DNA from: Synechococcus sp. PROS-7-1
GTDB lineage: Bacteria; Cyanobacteriota; Cyanobacteriia; PCC-6307; Cyanobiaceae
Reading direction: 5' to 3'
DNA length: 64,000 nt
Assembly: GCF_014279795.1 (NCBI RefSeq)
Contig: NZ_CP047945.1
Span: 124,001-188,000, forward strand
Shown piece by piece: positions 1 through 9,464 of the stretch. Both the position numbers and the translations under genes were made by a program. The first letter of the stretch is position 1. Each line of letters begins with the position of its first letter. The notes under the pieces were generated by a model. That model saw only the letters and a list, made by a program, of their open reading frames with translations. It searched no databases and was not told the origin of the DNA.

Positions 1-2618
1 TTGGCGGCATAGGTGATTTCTTCGCTGGTGGCCTCCGGCGCGGTGAGCGTGATGTTCTCGCGCACTGTGCCATCGAACAGAAGGCTGTCCTGGGGGACGA
101 TGCCGATCTGCCGGCGGATCGAGCTCAGCTCCAGCTTGTTGATGTCGTAGCCGTCGATCAGAATCCTGCCTGCTTCAGGCTCATACAACCGCGGCAGCAG
201 CTTCATGATCGTGCTCTTGCCGCTGCCGCTGCGGCCCACGATTCCAGCAAATGAACCGGCGGGAACGCTGAAACTCACATTTTTCACCACGTAGGGAGCC
301 CCTTCGTTGAAGCGGAAATCCACGCCTTGGAAGCTCACCTCTCCGGCCACAGGCGGCAGGGGCAATTGATCTCCCGACTCGGTTTCGCCTTCGGCCTTGG
401 CATCCACCACATCGCTGAGACGTTCAATCGAGAGCGCCACCCCTTGAAAGCTCTGCCATGAGGTGGCCAGGCGCAGCAGCGGGCCCACCACATAACCGGA
501 AATGATCCGGAAGGCGATCAGCTGGCCGATCGTCAGCTCGCCCTTGATCACCAGGAAGGCCCCCACCCAGAGGGTGAGCAGGCCGGTGAGTTCGTTGAGA
601 AAGCTGCCCGCGGTTCCTGTGCTCACCCCGATCAGCAGGGTGCGGAAGCTTTCGCTCATGAAGGCGGAGTAGTTGCGCTGCCAGCGCCAACGCATGTTCA
701 TCTCGGCGTTCTGCGCCTTGATCGTTTGCACACCATTGAGGGCTTCCACCAGCTGGCTCTGGGTGACGGCATTTTTTTCCGCCGCCTTGCGCAACTGGCT
801 GCGGATGATCGGTGAGGCCAGCAAGGTGAGTCCCAGAAATAACGGCACTACACCCAGCGACACCACGGTGAGCACGCCGCTGTAAGCCACCATCACGCCG
901 ATGTAGATCACGGAGAACACCGAATCCAGCAGCAGGGTGATGGCGGTGCCGGTGAGGAAGCCCCGGATGTTGGCGAGCTCACCGAGCCGCGTCTGCAGTT
1001 CACCCACCGGTCGCTTGTCGAAGTAGCGCAAGGGCAGCCGCAGCAGGTGCTGGATCACTTCGCCGCCGAGGGCGATGTCGATGCGATTGGTGGTGTCGGC
1101 GAAGAGATAGGTGCGCAGGGCACCAAGCAGTCCCTGAAACACAGATACAATCAGCAGAAGCATCCCCAGCACGTAGAGCGTGTCGAGGTTCTGCTGAGCG
1201 ATCACCTTGTCGATGATCTGCTGGATGATCAGTGGGTTGGCCAGGGTGAGCAGCTGCAGGATCAGCGAGGCCACCAGCACTTCGATCAGGCTGCGCCGGT
1301 ATTTGCGCAGTTGGGGGAGGAACCAGCCGAAACCCAACTTGCGGCGCTGGGAATCAGCTCCGGGTGTGACCACCAGCATCCTGAGGCCCTCATTCGGTGC
1401 TCCCAGTTCCGACACGGGAAAGCGCACCCGCCCGAACTCCGGGATCACGCCGAGAACTTCACCGGCCACCACCTTGTAAAGAACGGTGGGTTGGTTCTGA
1501 ACCAGGGCCACACAGGGCGTACTGGCACGGTGGATCTGATGCACGGCGATGTCCACCTGGTTCACCCGGAAGCTGGCGAAGCTGAGCAGCTCGCCCATGC
1601 TTTGCAAACTCGCGGGCCGGTCGCGCAGTTTTTCCTTGGTGATGCGTTCCAGCACATCGCGGCGGAACGGCATGCCGTGGAAGGCACACAGCATGTCGAT
1701 GCAGGCCAGGGCCTGGGCCACCGGACCAATGCCCGTGCGCACGGGCAGGCGATCGAGTTTGGGGCCCAGCCCGCTGCCATCAGCGGCGGATGGGGTGCTG
1801 GTGGTGATGGCGCCGGTGGGTTCAGGCGCGGCCATGTCGGCATAGCGATCGCCCTGCCAGAGGTTGGTGCTACTGATCTGATTCACTACATCCGGAGATT
1901 CCAGAGGAGGGCTCAACTCCCGCTCCCAGGCCTCCGCATCGATGCGCAGCAGACGCAGGGATTGGTTCTCGGCCAAGGCCGCCAGCTGCTTTGGATCCAC
2001 CGGCTCACCGATGCGGATGTCTGCGGCCTGGTCTGCGCAGGGGAGACTGTCCCAAAGCCAGATCGCTTCTGGCGTTTCAGCTGGCAACCGGCGAAGTCCT
2101 CGGGCCTGGATCACCTGCATGTGGGGCAACAGCCGCCGCAGCACCTCCCGTTCGTCGGGGTCAGCGTGAGGGCGCTTGCGTAGGGAGGGTTCGAGGGCCG
2201 TGATGATTTCGGCCGGAGAATTGTTGCGATCCACCCAGGCTCTCAGGGAGTCGGACGACTCAGCCAGGGCGAGGAAGGTGTCGGCGGGAATGCCGATCAG
2301 TTTCAAGGGCGTTGAGGCGGTCAGCCACTCACAGGGATGATTGCAGGCCAGGCCAGCCCAGCCCACCAGGTCACCGGGATGGCACAGCGCCAAGGTGAGC
2401 GGGCGGCGCACGCCCGGGTCGTTGTGCAGGAGTCGGCCCCGCCCCTCCACGATCGCGTACACCTGCTCGGGCATGCGATCGGCTTTGAGCAACTCCTGGC
2501 CGGTGCTGCAGGAGAACGGTTGGGCTTGCTCACTGAGCAGTTTGAGATCGCCCTCGCTCAGATGGGCGAAGGCTTCGAAACGACGAAGCAGGCCTTGGAG
2601 TGTTTCGACGGTGCTCAT
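1..2618 (-). CDS. Type I secretion ABC exporter, cNMP-binding-like + C39-like + ABC (partial)
   Basis: HlyB-class inner-membrane exporter; the C-terminal end lies beyond position 1. Visible order: cNMP-binding-like domain (residues about 1-150), linker, C39-like domain (about 295-430), six-helix membrane domain (about 440-720), then the start of the nucleotide-binding domain with Walker A GRSGSGKST near residue 795 and Q-loop IGIVPQDSLLFDG. The ABC signature and Walker B fall outside. The C39-like part reads AQALACIDMLCAFHG, with Gln where the catalytic Cys is expected; the His and Asp positions also appear replaced (QPTVLYKV, GVIPEFG). This matches RTX exporters, which use the fold to hold the substrate and do not cleave it. 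The cNMP cassette (CHPGDLVGWAGL) lacks the usual Glu and Arg. The ATG overlaps the stop of the upstream isomerase gene by 4 bases. A membrane-fusion partner probably lies past the edge. Confidence 0.9.
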   Translation of the reverse strand, partial: MSTVETLQGLLRRFEAFAHLSEGDLKLLSEQAQPFSCSTGQELLKADRMPEQVYAIVEGRGRLLHNDPGVRRPLTLALCHPGDLVGWAGLACNHPCEWLTASTPLKLIGIPADTFLALAESSDSLRAWVDRNNSPAEIITALEPSLRKRPHADPDEREVLRRLLPHMQVIQARGLRRLPAETPEAIWLWDSLPCADQAADIRIGEPVDPKQLAALAENQSLRLLRIDAEAWERELSPPLESPDVVNQISSTNLWQGDRYADMAAPEPTGAITTSTPSAADGSGLGPKLDRLPVRTGIGPVAQALACIDMLCAFHGMPFRRDVLERITKEKLRDRPASLQSMGELLSFASFRVNQVDIAVHQIHRASTPCVALVQNQPTVLYKVVAGEVLGVIPEFGRVRFPVSELGAPNEGLRMLVVTPGADSQRRKLGFGWFLPQLRKYRRSLIEVLVASLILQLLTLANPLIIQQIIDKVIAQQNLDTLYVLGMLLLIVSVFQGLLGALRTYLFADTTNRIDIALGGEVIQHLLRLPLRYFDKRPVGELQTRLGELANIRGFLTGTAITLLLDSVFSVIYIGVMVAYSGVLTVVSLGVVPLFLGLTLLASPIIRSQLRKAAEKNAVTQSQLVEALNGVQTIKAQNAEMNMRWRWQRNYSAFMSESFRTLLIGVSTGTAGSFLNELTGLLTLWVGAFLVIKGELTIGQLIAFRIISGYVVGPLLRLATSWQSFQGVALSIERLSDVVDAKAEGETESGDQLPLPPVAGEVSFQGVDFRFNEGAPYVVKNVSFSVPAGSFAGIVGRSGSGKSTIMKLLPRLYEPEAGRILIDGYDINKLELSSIRRQIGIVPQDSLLFDGTVRENITLTAPEATSEEITYAA

Positions 2619-3358
2619 GGGGATGGATCGTAATGCAACTCCTCGGGCTGCTCACCCTCGAGAACGGCCTGGCAGCGCGCCTGCAGCCACTGATCCAGCT
2701 GCTCCTGCAGCAGGCGTTGGCGCATGCCCTCATCCAGGCGTGCCGGGGTGAGTTTCTCCAGGCGCAGCAGCAGCACCCAGGGGCCGAGGGCTTCAGGGGG
2801 CCTGAGGTCTCCGGGTTGCATGTGGCGCAGTCGCTCAGCCAGTTCCGGTTGCAGATCACCCAGTGCCATGGGCCCCAGCAGGCCACGGCTGCTGGCTTCA
2901 GGACCATCGCTGTGCTGGGCAGCGGCATCGGCAAAGCTGATCTCCCCTTCACTGATCTGAATCCAGAGCTCCCTGGCCAGCCCGGGATCGCGCACGCGCA
3001 GCAGGGAATAGAGCGCGGTGTCGAGGTTGCTTTTGCGGGTGAGGAAATGCTCTTCCAGGCCCGGCCCGAAGCGCTGCTCCGAGAAGCATTTCAACGCTTC
3101 TGGACGGGCGAGATGGAGGAGCAGATCCTCCTGGCTCCAGTGTTTGCGTTCCAGCCAGGCCTGGAGATCCTCGTCGCTCTGCAGCGACTGCTGCTCACGG
3201 AACCGCTGTTCCAGATCGTCGAGGCAAGCATCGCTGAGGTTCACAAGCGCCGTGATCTCTTCTTCGATGCAGCGTTTGAGCAGGGTGGGGGCCAGCTCCT
3301 GACGGCGGATCAGGCCCTGCAGGGCTTCGTCCTCGATGGTCCAGTGTTGCCACTGCAT
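2615..3358 (-). CDS. Parvulin-type peptidyl-prolyl isomerase (SurA/PpiC-like)
   Basis: Protein of 247 residues. An N-terminal helical region rich in Glu and Leu is followed by a parvulin-like domain (about residues 135-225) with FADAAAQHSDGPEASSRGLL, LGPMALGDLQPEL and a final LGPWVLLLRLEKL strand. No signal peptide or lipobox is visible, so it probably acts in the cytoplasm or is exported without a classical signal. I chose ATG 3358 because it overlaps the TGA of the upstream TPR-glycosyltransferase gene (TGATG); an upstream in-frame extension is Arg/Pro-rich and looks non-coding. Its stop overlaps the exporter start (ATGA). Such isomerases accompany type I exporters in some cyanobacteria, so a role in keeping the exported repeat protein in a secretable form is a reasonable inference. 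Confidence 0.8.
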   Translation of the reverse strand: MQWQHWTIEDEALQGLIRRQELAPTLLKRCIEEEITALVNLSDACLDDLEQRFREQQSLQSDEDLQAWLERKHWSQEDLLLHLARPEALKCFSEQRFGPGLEEHFLTRKSNLDTALYSLLRVRDPGLARELWIQISEGEISFADAAAQHSDGPEASSRGLLGPMALGDLQPELAERLRHMQPGDLRPPEALGPWVLLLRLEKLTPARLDEGMRQRLLQEQLDQWLQARCQAVLEGEQPEELHYDPSP

Positions 3359-5082
3359 CAGCGCACCTCCTGGGCCAGGGCGTTGAGATCGAGGCCGAGC
3401 ACCTCGCCTAGGGCGTCCACCACCCCATCGATGGCGCTGCTCCAGTCGTGGCGTTTGGGTTGGCGGAACAGGCGCATGCTGCTGTACCAAGGGGAATCCG
3501 AGCGATCCCGCAACCAGCGGAAGTCGGCATTGTTGGGGAGTAACACCCAGGTGGGCAGATCCAGGGCTGCAGCCAGGTGGGCCACGGCGGTATCCACGCT
3601 GATCACCAGATCCAGCTGGCTCACCACATGGGCGGTGTCGCCGAAGTGATCCAGGCGTCCGTTCCAGTCTACGAGCCCCTCCAGGTGCTGGTAAGGAGCC
3701 AGTTCATCCGCATCGCTGCCCACCTGCAGGCTGTGCAATTCGATCAGGTCGTTGCTCAGAGCTGGCAACAGTCTGGGCAGGAGCAGTTTGAGGGGCAGGC
3801 TCTTTTGGCGATACATCGCCTTGTTGCCGGGATTGCTGGCCCACACCAGGCCCACGGCGATCCCCCCTGGGGGAGCTGGCACCAGCAGCTGGGCTGGAGG
3901 TGGGCCTGGCGGCCTTAGGTAGGGGGTTGCTGAAGGGATGGTGCTGAGCGTGGTGCGCAGGAGCCGGGGCAGGCTGAGCAGGGCCAGGTGCGGGGCTGTT
4001 TTCAGGTCTTCATCGAGGGCTGTGTCATCGCACACTGTGAGGCCTGGAGGTCCCCATTCCTGCACAAGCGGGATCAGGGTGCGGCGAGTGGCAAACACAA
4101 ACGACACCCCCAGCGCCTGCAGGATCGGCAGGTAACGCAGGAACTGAATCACGTCCCCCAGTCCCTGTTCGGTCCACACCAGGCAACGGCGCTGCTCACG
4201 GGCCAGCGCCTGCAGCTGCTCCATGGTCAACACCCAGGGCCCGCTGCAGGGGGGTTGTTTGCCGCTGAATTGTTTGGTGGTGAAGCGCGTTTCGTACAGC
4301 CGCCAACCTTCGTCGTAGTCGCCCAGCAAGAGCAGGGTGAGGGCCATGTTGAACACCGCTTCCGGTGAGCTTGGATCGAGGGCGCTGCCGCGTTGCAGAG
4401 CTTCGAGCGCTTCCTCCGGCTTCAGTTCCTCCAGCAGGGCCATGCCCACATTCACCCAGCCTTCGGCGTGGTGCTGGTCCACCTGGATCGATTGCAAATA
4501 ACAGCGTTTGGCCAGGTCGAAGTGTTCGCGTGCATGGGCAATCAGCCCGAAATTGCACCACACATCGGCGTTGCAGGGATCCAACTGCAGGCTGTTCTGC
4601 AGGGCCATTTCGGCTTCATCCAGCCGGTCCCGTTCGCGCAGGGCGATGCCGTAGTTGTGCCAAACCTGTGCTCCATTGGCATCGAGCGCGAGGCTGCGTT
4701 CATAGGCGAGCACGGCCTTGTCGTACTGATCCAGGTCGCTGTAGTGATTGCCCAGGTTGTAGTGGGCGTCGCTGCGCTCGGGCAGCAGGCTGGTGGCGCG
4801 CAGCAGGGCCTGTTCCGCTTCTTGGTGGTGGTTGGCCAGCTTGCGGGCGCAGAGGCCGGCGATGAGCCAGGCATTGCCGTCGTTCTGGAGATGGCTGCTG
4901 AAGCTGCGGTGCAGTTCGTAGCCCTCCTGGAAACGCTTCAGCATCCAGAGAGCGGCGGAGGCCACCACGGCCCATTCGGCCGATGCATGCTCCTGATCAA
5001 GCTCTGCACGGGCTTGGTTGAGGGCCGTCTCGGCCTTCAGGGAGCCTTCAGAAAGAGCAAGCAGGCAGTCTCCAGGCCCCAC
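3358..5082 (-). CDS. TPR protein with C-terminal GT9-like glycosyltransferase domain
   Basis: Protein of 574 residues. The N-terminal half has about eight tetratricopeptide repeats (for example AHYNLGNHYSDLDQYDKAVL and VWHNYGIALRERDRLDEAEM). The C-terminal half resembles heptosyltransferase-like GT9 folds: LVWTEQGLGDVIQFLRYLP near residue 295 and VISVDTAVAHLAAALDLPTW near residue 490. It is the first gene of a coupled three-gene run with the isomerase and the type I exporter. The start faces a plus-strand GT41 gene across 54 bases, so both promoters must lie in or beside that gap. The context suggests glycosylation of an exported protein; the TPR part would bind the acceptor. Sugar donor and acceptor are unknown. 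Confidence 0.85.
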   Translation of the reverse strand: MGPGDCLLALSEGSLKAETALNQARAELDQEHASAEWAVVASAALWMLKRFQEGYELHRSFSSHLQNDGNAWLIAGLCARKLANHHQEAEQALLRATSLLPERSDAHYNLGNHYSDLDQYDKAVLAYERSLALDANGAQVWHNYGIALRERDRLDEAEMALQNSLQLDPCNADVWCNFGLIAHAREHFDLAKRCYLQSIQVDQHHAEGWVNVGMALLEELKPEEALEALQRGSALDPSSPEAVFNMALTLLLLGDYDEGWRLYETRFTTKQFSGKQPPCSGPWVLTMEQLQALAREQRRCLVWTEQGLGDVIQFLRYLPILQALGVSFVFATRRTLIPLVQEWGPPGLTVCDDTALDEDLKTAPHLALLSLPRLLRTTLSTIPSATPYLRPPGPPPAQLLVPAPPGGIAVGLVWASNPGNKAMYRQKSLPLKLLLPRLLPALSNDLIELHSLQVGSDADELAPYQHLEGLVDWNGRLDHFGDTAHVVSQLDLVISVDTAVAHLAAALDLPTWVLLPNNADFRWLRDRSDSPWYSSMRLFRQPKRHDWSSAIDGVVDALGEVLGLDLNALAQEVR

Positions 5083-5136
5083 ATCCGTCGGTTCGATCGA
5101 ACGTAGACCTTAAGTTGAGCTGATCCGCTGAGTTGT

Positions 5137-7308
5137 ATGAACGCGGCCCAGCTGCGTCAGCAGGCTGTGGAAGCCCATCGGGCGGGCCACTGGCACGAGG
5201 CTGAGCAGGCTTATCTCCAGTTGATGGCCGAGGCGCCCGCCGCTGATCTCGCTGCCAATTACGGCAGCCTGCTGCGCTCCCAGGGCCGGCTGGATGCCGC
5301 GGAGGCTCATTACGGCAGGGCCTTGGCGGCCTTCCCCGATGATGTGCATCTGCTCTGTAATGCCTGCAATCTGCTGCGCGATCAGGGCAAGGCCGCCATC
5401 ACCGTTGATCTTTTGCAGCAGGCACTGCAACGCAGCAGCGGCAACCACGATCTGACCAAGGCACTGGCGCTGTCGTTGCATCACTGCGATCGCGTGGATG
5501 AGGCGTTGCAACTGCTGCCACGCTTGGTCTCCGCGCAGCCGGGCTGCTCGGAACTTCGCCTGGAATATGGCGCCTGCCTGGCCAAACGCGACGCACCCCG
5601 GGAGGCCATCGCCCAGTTCCGTGAAGCCTTGGCCATCGCTCCCAACGATCCCCGGGCGCTGGCGAATCTGATCATTCTGCTTGCGGAGCAGGGCGGCCTT
5701 CAGGAGGCCCGCACCGCGCTCGAACGCGGTGATGTGGATCAAGAGTCTCCGCGCATGCTCGGGGCCCGGGCTCAATTGTTGATGAGCGAAGGCGATGCGG
5801 AGGGTGCCCTGGCACTTCACCAACGCCTCACCGGCCTGGAGCCGGCGGTGGCGGACCACTGGCTGAATGTGGCGGCCTGCCACAAGGAGCTGCGGCGCAT
5901 GGTGGCGCCAACCCAGGCGCTGCGCCAGGCCGTGCGCCTGGCCCCGGAACGGCCGGACCTCCAGCTGGCGCTTGGCAGTTTGCTGGTGGAGCAGGGCCAC
6001 AGCGCCGAAGGCTTGCGCCTGTTGCAGGGCACCCTGGATCAGCCCGGGCTCAAGGATGAGCCGTTCACGGTGCATCAGTTCATCACGGCTGGCCATCGCC
6101 TGCTTCCCGCCGAGCAGTTGCGCCAGGAGGTGGAGCGCTGGGAACAGCGCAGGGCGCTGCCCTTGCAAGAGATCTGGCAAGACCGCATCCGCGATCCTGA
6201 TCCCCAGCGCCGCTTGCGAGTGGGATTTCTTTCGGCTGATTTCTCCAAGCATCCGGTGGGGCGCTTCATGGCGCCCCTGCTGGAGGCCCACGATCCTGAA
6301 CAGTTGGAGCTGGTGGGCCTCTCCTGCGGGCGCCTGCAGGATCACTTCACCGAGCGCATCCGGGCTGCCTGCTCCAGTTGGCATGAGCTGCGCTTCGGCA
6401 GGGATGAGGAAGTGGCGCGCTTGCTGGCCGATCTTCAGCTGGATGTGATCGTGGAGCTGGGGGGCTACACCGCCCAGCAGCGCCTGCGGCCGCTCACGGC
6501 CCGTCCGGCTCCGATTCAGCTCAGTTATCTGGGCTATCCCGCCAGCACCTACCTGCGCTGTATCGATGGTTGGATTGGTGACGCCGCCTGTTTTGGCCCT
6601 GCTCAGTTGCACGAGCGTGGTGTGAACGAGCAGTTGCTGGTTCTGCCCCGGGCCTACCTGGCCTATCCGCAGCCGGAGGAGGCTCCCCTGCCGGAGCGCA
6701 CCGCTGCCGATCAGCGCTTTCGCTTCGGCAGTTTCAACCACAGCCGCAAGCTCGGGGATGGCTGCCTCGATCGTTTCGTGGCTGTGTTGCAGGCTGTGCC
6801 TGACAGCGTGCTGGTGCTCAAGAGCACCACCTTTGAAGAACAGGCTGAACGGGACCGGATCCAGGGGCGGTTGATGCAGCGGGGTCTTGCTCCGGAACGC
6901 CTGGAGCTGCTGCCCCGCAGCGTTGATCAGTCCGCCCACCTGGCCAGCTACGGCCAGGTGGATGTGGCCCTCGACACCTGGCCCTACAGCGGCACCACCA
7001 CCAGCTGTGAGGCTCTGTGGATGGGGGTGCCGGTGTTGACTGTGATGGGTCAGGTGATGGTGGAACGGCAGACCGCCTCCGTGCTCGCTGCCGCTGGCCT
7101 GGGTTCGGCGATCAGCCGCAGCCTCGAGGAGATGGTGCAGAAAGCCCGTTTGGCGGCAGCCCAGGGTCCGCGCGATCAGCCGCAACGACTGGCTTTACGC
7201 GCACACGTGGCCGCGTCCGATCTGGCAGACAGTGCCTCCCTGGCCCGGGCCATGGAGGCGCTTTATCGCCAGCTCTGGCAGCGGCGGTCTTACGCCGCCA
7301 GGCTCTGA
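5137..7308 (+). CDS. TPR-containing GT41 glycosyltransferase (O-GlcNAc-transferase-like)
   Basis: Protein of 723 residues. TPR-type helical repeats fill residues 1 to about 340. The C-terminal GT41 catalytic region starts at RLRVGFLSADFSKHPVGRFM (about 356). It keeps the HPVG motif, the PIQLSYLGYPAS segment, GSFNHSRKLGDG with the Lys that contacts donor phosphate in characterised enzymes, and DTWPYSGTTTSCEALWMGVP. GT41 enzymes are soluble and modify Ser/Thr or Asn of proteins in the cytoplasm. No signal peptide is seen. The 3' end overlaps the end of a second, convergent GT41 gene by 19 bases. Its position between the exporter genes and the RTX gene makes the RTX protein a plausible acceptor (inference). 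Confidence 0.9.
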   Translation: MNAAQLRQQAVEAHRAGHWHEAEQAYLQLMAEAPAADLAANYGSLLRSQGRLDAAEAHYGRALAAFPDDVHLLCNACNLLRDQGKAAITVDLLQQALQRSSGNHDLTKALALSLHHCDRVDEALQLLPRLVSAQPGCSELRLEYGACLAKRDAPREAIAQFREALAIAPNDPRALANLIILLAEQGGLQEARTALERGDVDQESPRMLGARAQLLMSEGDAEGALALHQRLTGLEPAVADHWLNVAACHKELRRMVAPTQALRQAVRLAPERPDLQLALGSLLVEQGHSAEGLRLLQGTLDQPGLKDEPFTVHQFITAGHRLLPAEQLRQEVERWEQRRALPLQEIWQDRIRDPDPQRRLRVGFLSADFSKHPVGRFMAPLLEAHDPEQLELVGLSCGRLQDHFTERIRAACSSWHELRFGRDEEVARLLADLQLDVIVELGGYTAQQRLRPLTARPAPIQLSYLGYPASTYLRCIDGWIGDAACFGPAQLHERGVNEQLLVLPRAYLAYPQPEEAPLPERTAADQRFRFGSFNHSRKLGDGCLDRFVAVLQAVPDSVLVLKSTTFEEQAERDRIQGRLMQRGLAPERLELLPRSVDQSAHLASYGQVDVALDTWPYSGTTTSCEALWMGVPVLTVMGQVMVERQTASVLAAAGLGSAISRSLEEMVQKARLAAAQGPRDQPQRLALRAHVAASDLADSASLARAMEALYRQLWQRRSYAARL

Positions 7309-9464
7309 CGCAACGCTCCCCAGCAGCTCCACAGGGCTGTTGCGAGCCCTTCGGCATCGCCTAGGGCACTGGTTTGCACCCGCCTGCGCAACGCCCGGCG
7401 CCCCTGACGCAGGGCGTTCACTTGGGCGGCCGCGTCCACCGCAATGCGCAGATAGGCGTCTTCGCTGTTGGCGATGTACTGCGGCAGATCGGCCGCTGCC
7501 AACACGGCCGTCGACATGCGGCCCACGTAGTGACTGCCGCACAGCGTGATCACCGGCACCCCCATCCACAGAGCTTCGCACGTGGTGGTGCAGCCTCCAT
7601 TTGGGAAGGGATCCAGGGCAATGTCCATCAGGCCGTATTGGCGCAGGTGGTCGTCGGGCCGGGCCGTGGTGGGCAGCCAGATCACCCGCTCCAGGGGGAG
7701 GCCGCAGCGGCGCATGCGCCGTTGGATCAGCTCGGCCACCCCGGGATCATCGGAGGCGAACGCTTTCAAGGCCAGCTGGGCGGAGGGCACGGCGTTCAAC
7801 AGCTGGGCCCAAAGCGTGAGCGTGGCGGCGCTGAGCTTGCGAGCATGGTTGAAGCAACCGAAGGTCACGGGGCCGTCCGGCCCTGGCGGCACGTCCACCC
7901 TGCCTTCAGGCAGGTGCTCACTGGGCTTCCAGGCCAGAAATGCGCGGGGAAGGCGCACGATGCGCTCGCTGTGCCACTCCTGCATCGGTGTGGGGAACAG
8001 GGCCTGATCGCCGAGCCAGGCGTCCATCGCCGGCAGACCGCTGGAGGCGTAATACCCCAGGTAATTGATCTGCACGGGGGCGATCCGCGGCGCGAACAGG
8101 TGGGCGCTGTGGTTGGCGGTCCAACCCGTGAGATCCACGGCCACATCAAGCTGGAGATCGCGCATCCTCTGCAGTTGATCAGCCTCGCTGCGCTGGGAGA
8201 GATCGATCAGCTGGTTACCGGCCAGCTCCTGGGTGCGGGGCATGGGTGTGCCTTGTGTTGAGGCCAGAAACAGAGTTCCGCCCTGGCCGAGACCGGCTTC
8301 CAGCAGCATCTGCACGAACCGGCCAACGGGGTGGTAAGCGAAATCCGGGCCCACCAGGGCCACCCGCAGGGGTGTGCTGGCGGGGCCAGGGGTGGGGGCT
8401 GTAGGGACGGCGTAACGCTTTGCTAGCCGTTCGGTGGCCTCAACGGCCCGGGGGTGGGACTGGGAGGCCAGCTGCATCACCAGATTGGAGCAGAGCAGCG
8501 GTCGTTGCTCTAGGGCTTGCCAGGCGTTTGGATGCAGCCAGGGCATCAAATGGCTGCAACCGGTTTGGTCGTAGGCATTGAGCAGGTTGCCATCGCTCTC
8601 GCCGGGGTGGGCGTTCAGGCTGCCGAGGCTGTATTGCAGGCGCTCCTGAAAAGCACTGCGGCGGCCTTCAGCGGTTTGGCGACCGATCAGCTGCACGGCA
8701 TTGCGGATGTGGGCGATTTCGGGGTGGCGGGGATGCTGCCGGCTTGCCACGGTGATCGCCAGGCCGTTGTGAAGGCCGGCGGCATTGTTGAGCTGCAGGG
8801 TTTGCTGCCAGGCCAGGGCGCTGCCGTGGCCGCGCTGCAGCAGGTAATCGAGCGTCTGCATGGCTGCGTCCCGTTGTCCGAGGGCTCGCAGGGCCACAGC
8901 CTTGAGTTCGAGCGCTTCCGGGCTGTCGAGATTGCTCGGCCACTGGCAGAGGCTGAGGCTGAGGCCATCGAGTTCCTGGCGCAGGAATTGCTCCTGCAGC
9001 GCCTGCAGCCATTGCAGCGGCGAGTGTTTGGATGCATCGGGTGGCTCGCTGGCGCTGGCGAGGTCTTGGAGCTGGCGGCGCCGCAGCATCAGGCTGGCTT
9101 GCAGTGCCTGCCGGCGTGCTGCAGCCAAGGTCTCTCCTGCTTGGGCCAGCGCCGCTTCGGCTTGCTCGAGCAGTTGCAGGGCCCAGAGGCGCTGCTGACG
9201 GCGCTGCTGCTGGCCCACTAAGAGGTCTAGGGCCAGGCAGCGATCAGCTGGATCGCCGCCCTGCAGGGCGGCCAGCAGGGTTGCTTCGGCAGCGCTGAGC
9301 TCACCCAGGCGTTGCAAGAGCACGGCCCGGCGCAGGATGGCGTGGGGCGGGCAATCTTGTAGCTGGCGTTGCGCCTCCTGGGGCCAGCAGCAGCGCTCCT
9401 GCTCCAGGGGCAGGGCATAGGTGGCAGCAGGCATGGCGTGCAGATCAGGGCCAGGGGCGAGCAT
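7290..9464 (-). CDS. Second TPR/helical-repeat GT41 glycosyltransferase
   Basis: Protein of 724 residues. The N-terminal part is helical, rich in Ala, Leu and Gln, with degenerate TPR-like repeats. The catalytic part starts near residue 345 at LRVALVGPDFAYHPVGRFV and keeps PVQINYLGYYASSG, FGCFNHARKLSA and NGGCTTTCEALWMGVPVITL. It diverges clearly from the GT41 enzyme encoded at 5137-7308, so the pair is not a recent duplication. The start is ATG 9464, directly after the T-run of the terminator of the RTX gene; GGGGAG in the terminator's 3' arm sits 8 bases upstream and is the only Shine-Dalgarno-like sequence. An alternative start is ATG 9434, which has no visible ribosome site. Expression probably depends on read-through from the RTX gene. 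Confidence 0.88.
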   Translation of the reverse strand: MLAPGPDLHAMPAATYALPLEQERCCWPQEAQRQLQDCPPHAILRRAVLLQRLGELSAAEATLLAALQGGDPADRCLALDLLVGQQQRRQQRLWALQLLEQAEAALAQAGETLAAARRQALQASLMLRRRQLQDLASASEPPDASKHSPLQWLQALQEQFLRQELDGLSLSLCQWPSNLDSPEALELKAVALRALGQRDAAMQTLDYLLQRGHGSALAWQQTLQLNNAAGLHNGLAITVASRQHPRHPEIAHIRNAVQLIGRQTAEGRRSAFQERLQYSLGSLNAHPGESDGNLLNAYDQTGCSHLMPWLHPNAWQALEQRPLLCSNLVMQLASQSHPRAVEATERLAKRYAVPTAPTPGPASTPLRVALVGPDFAYHPVGRFVQMLLEAGLGQGGTLFLASTQGTPMPRTQELAGNQLIDLSQRSEADQLQRMRDLQLDVAVDLTGWTANHSAHLFAPRIAPVQINYLGYYASSGLPAMDAWLGDQALFPTPMQEWHSERIVRLPRAFLAWKPSEHLPEGRVDVPPGPDGPVTFGCFNHARKLSAATLTLWAQLLNAVPSAQLALKAFASDDPGVAELIQRRMRRCGLPLERVIWLPTTARPDDHLRQYGLMDIALDPFPNGGCTTTCEALWMGVPVITLCGSHYVGRMSTAVLAAADLPQYIANSEDAYLRIAVDAAAQVNALRQGRRALRRRVQTSALGDAEGLATALWSCWGALRQSLAA

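Noticed and set aside
1047-2183. 378-codon plus-strand open frame
   Set aside because: Antisense to the exporter gene, whose reading frame has clear domains.
1-2618. Active peptidase-containing bacteriocin exporter
   Set aside because: The C39 catalytic Cys is replaced by Gln and no double-glycine leader peptide gene is nearby.
5110-7185. 691-codon minus-strand open frame
   Set aside because: Antisense to the GT41 gene; His/Gln/Arg-rich with no motifs, a product of high GC.
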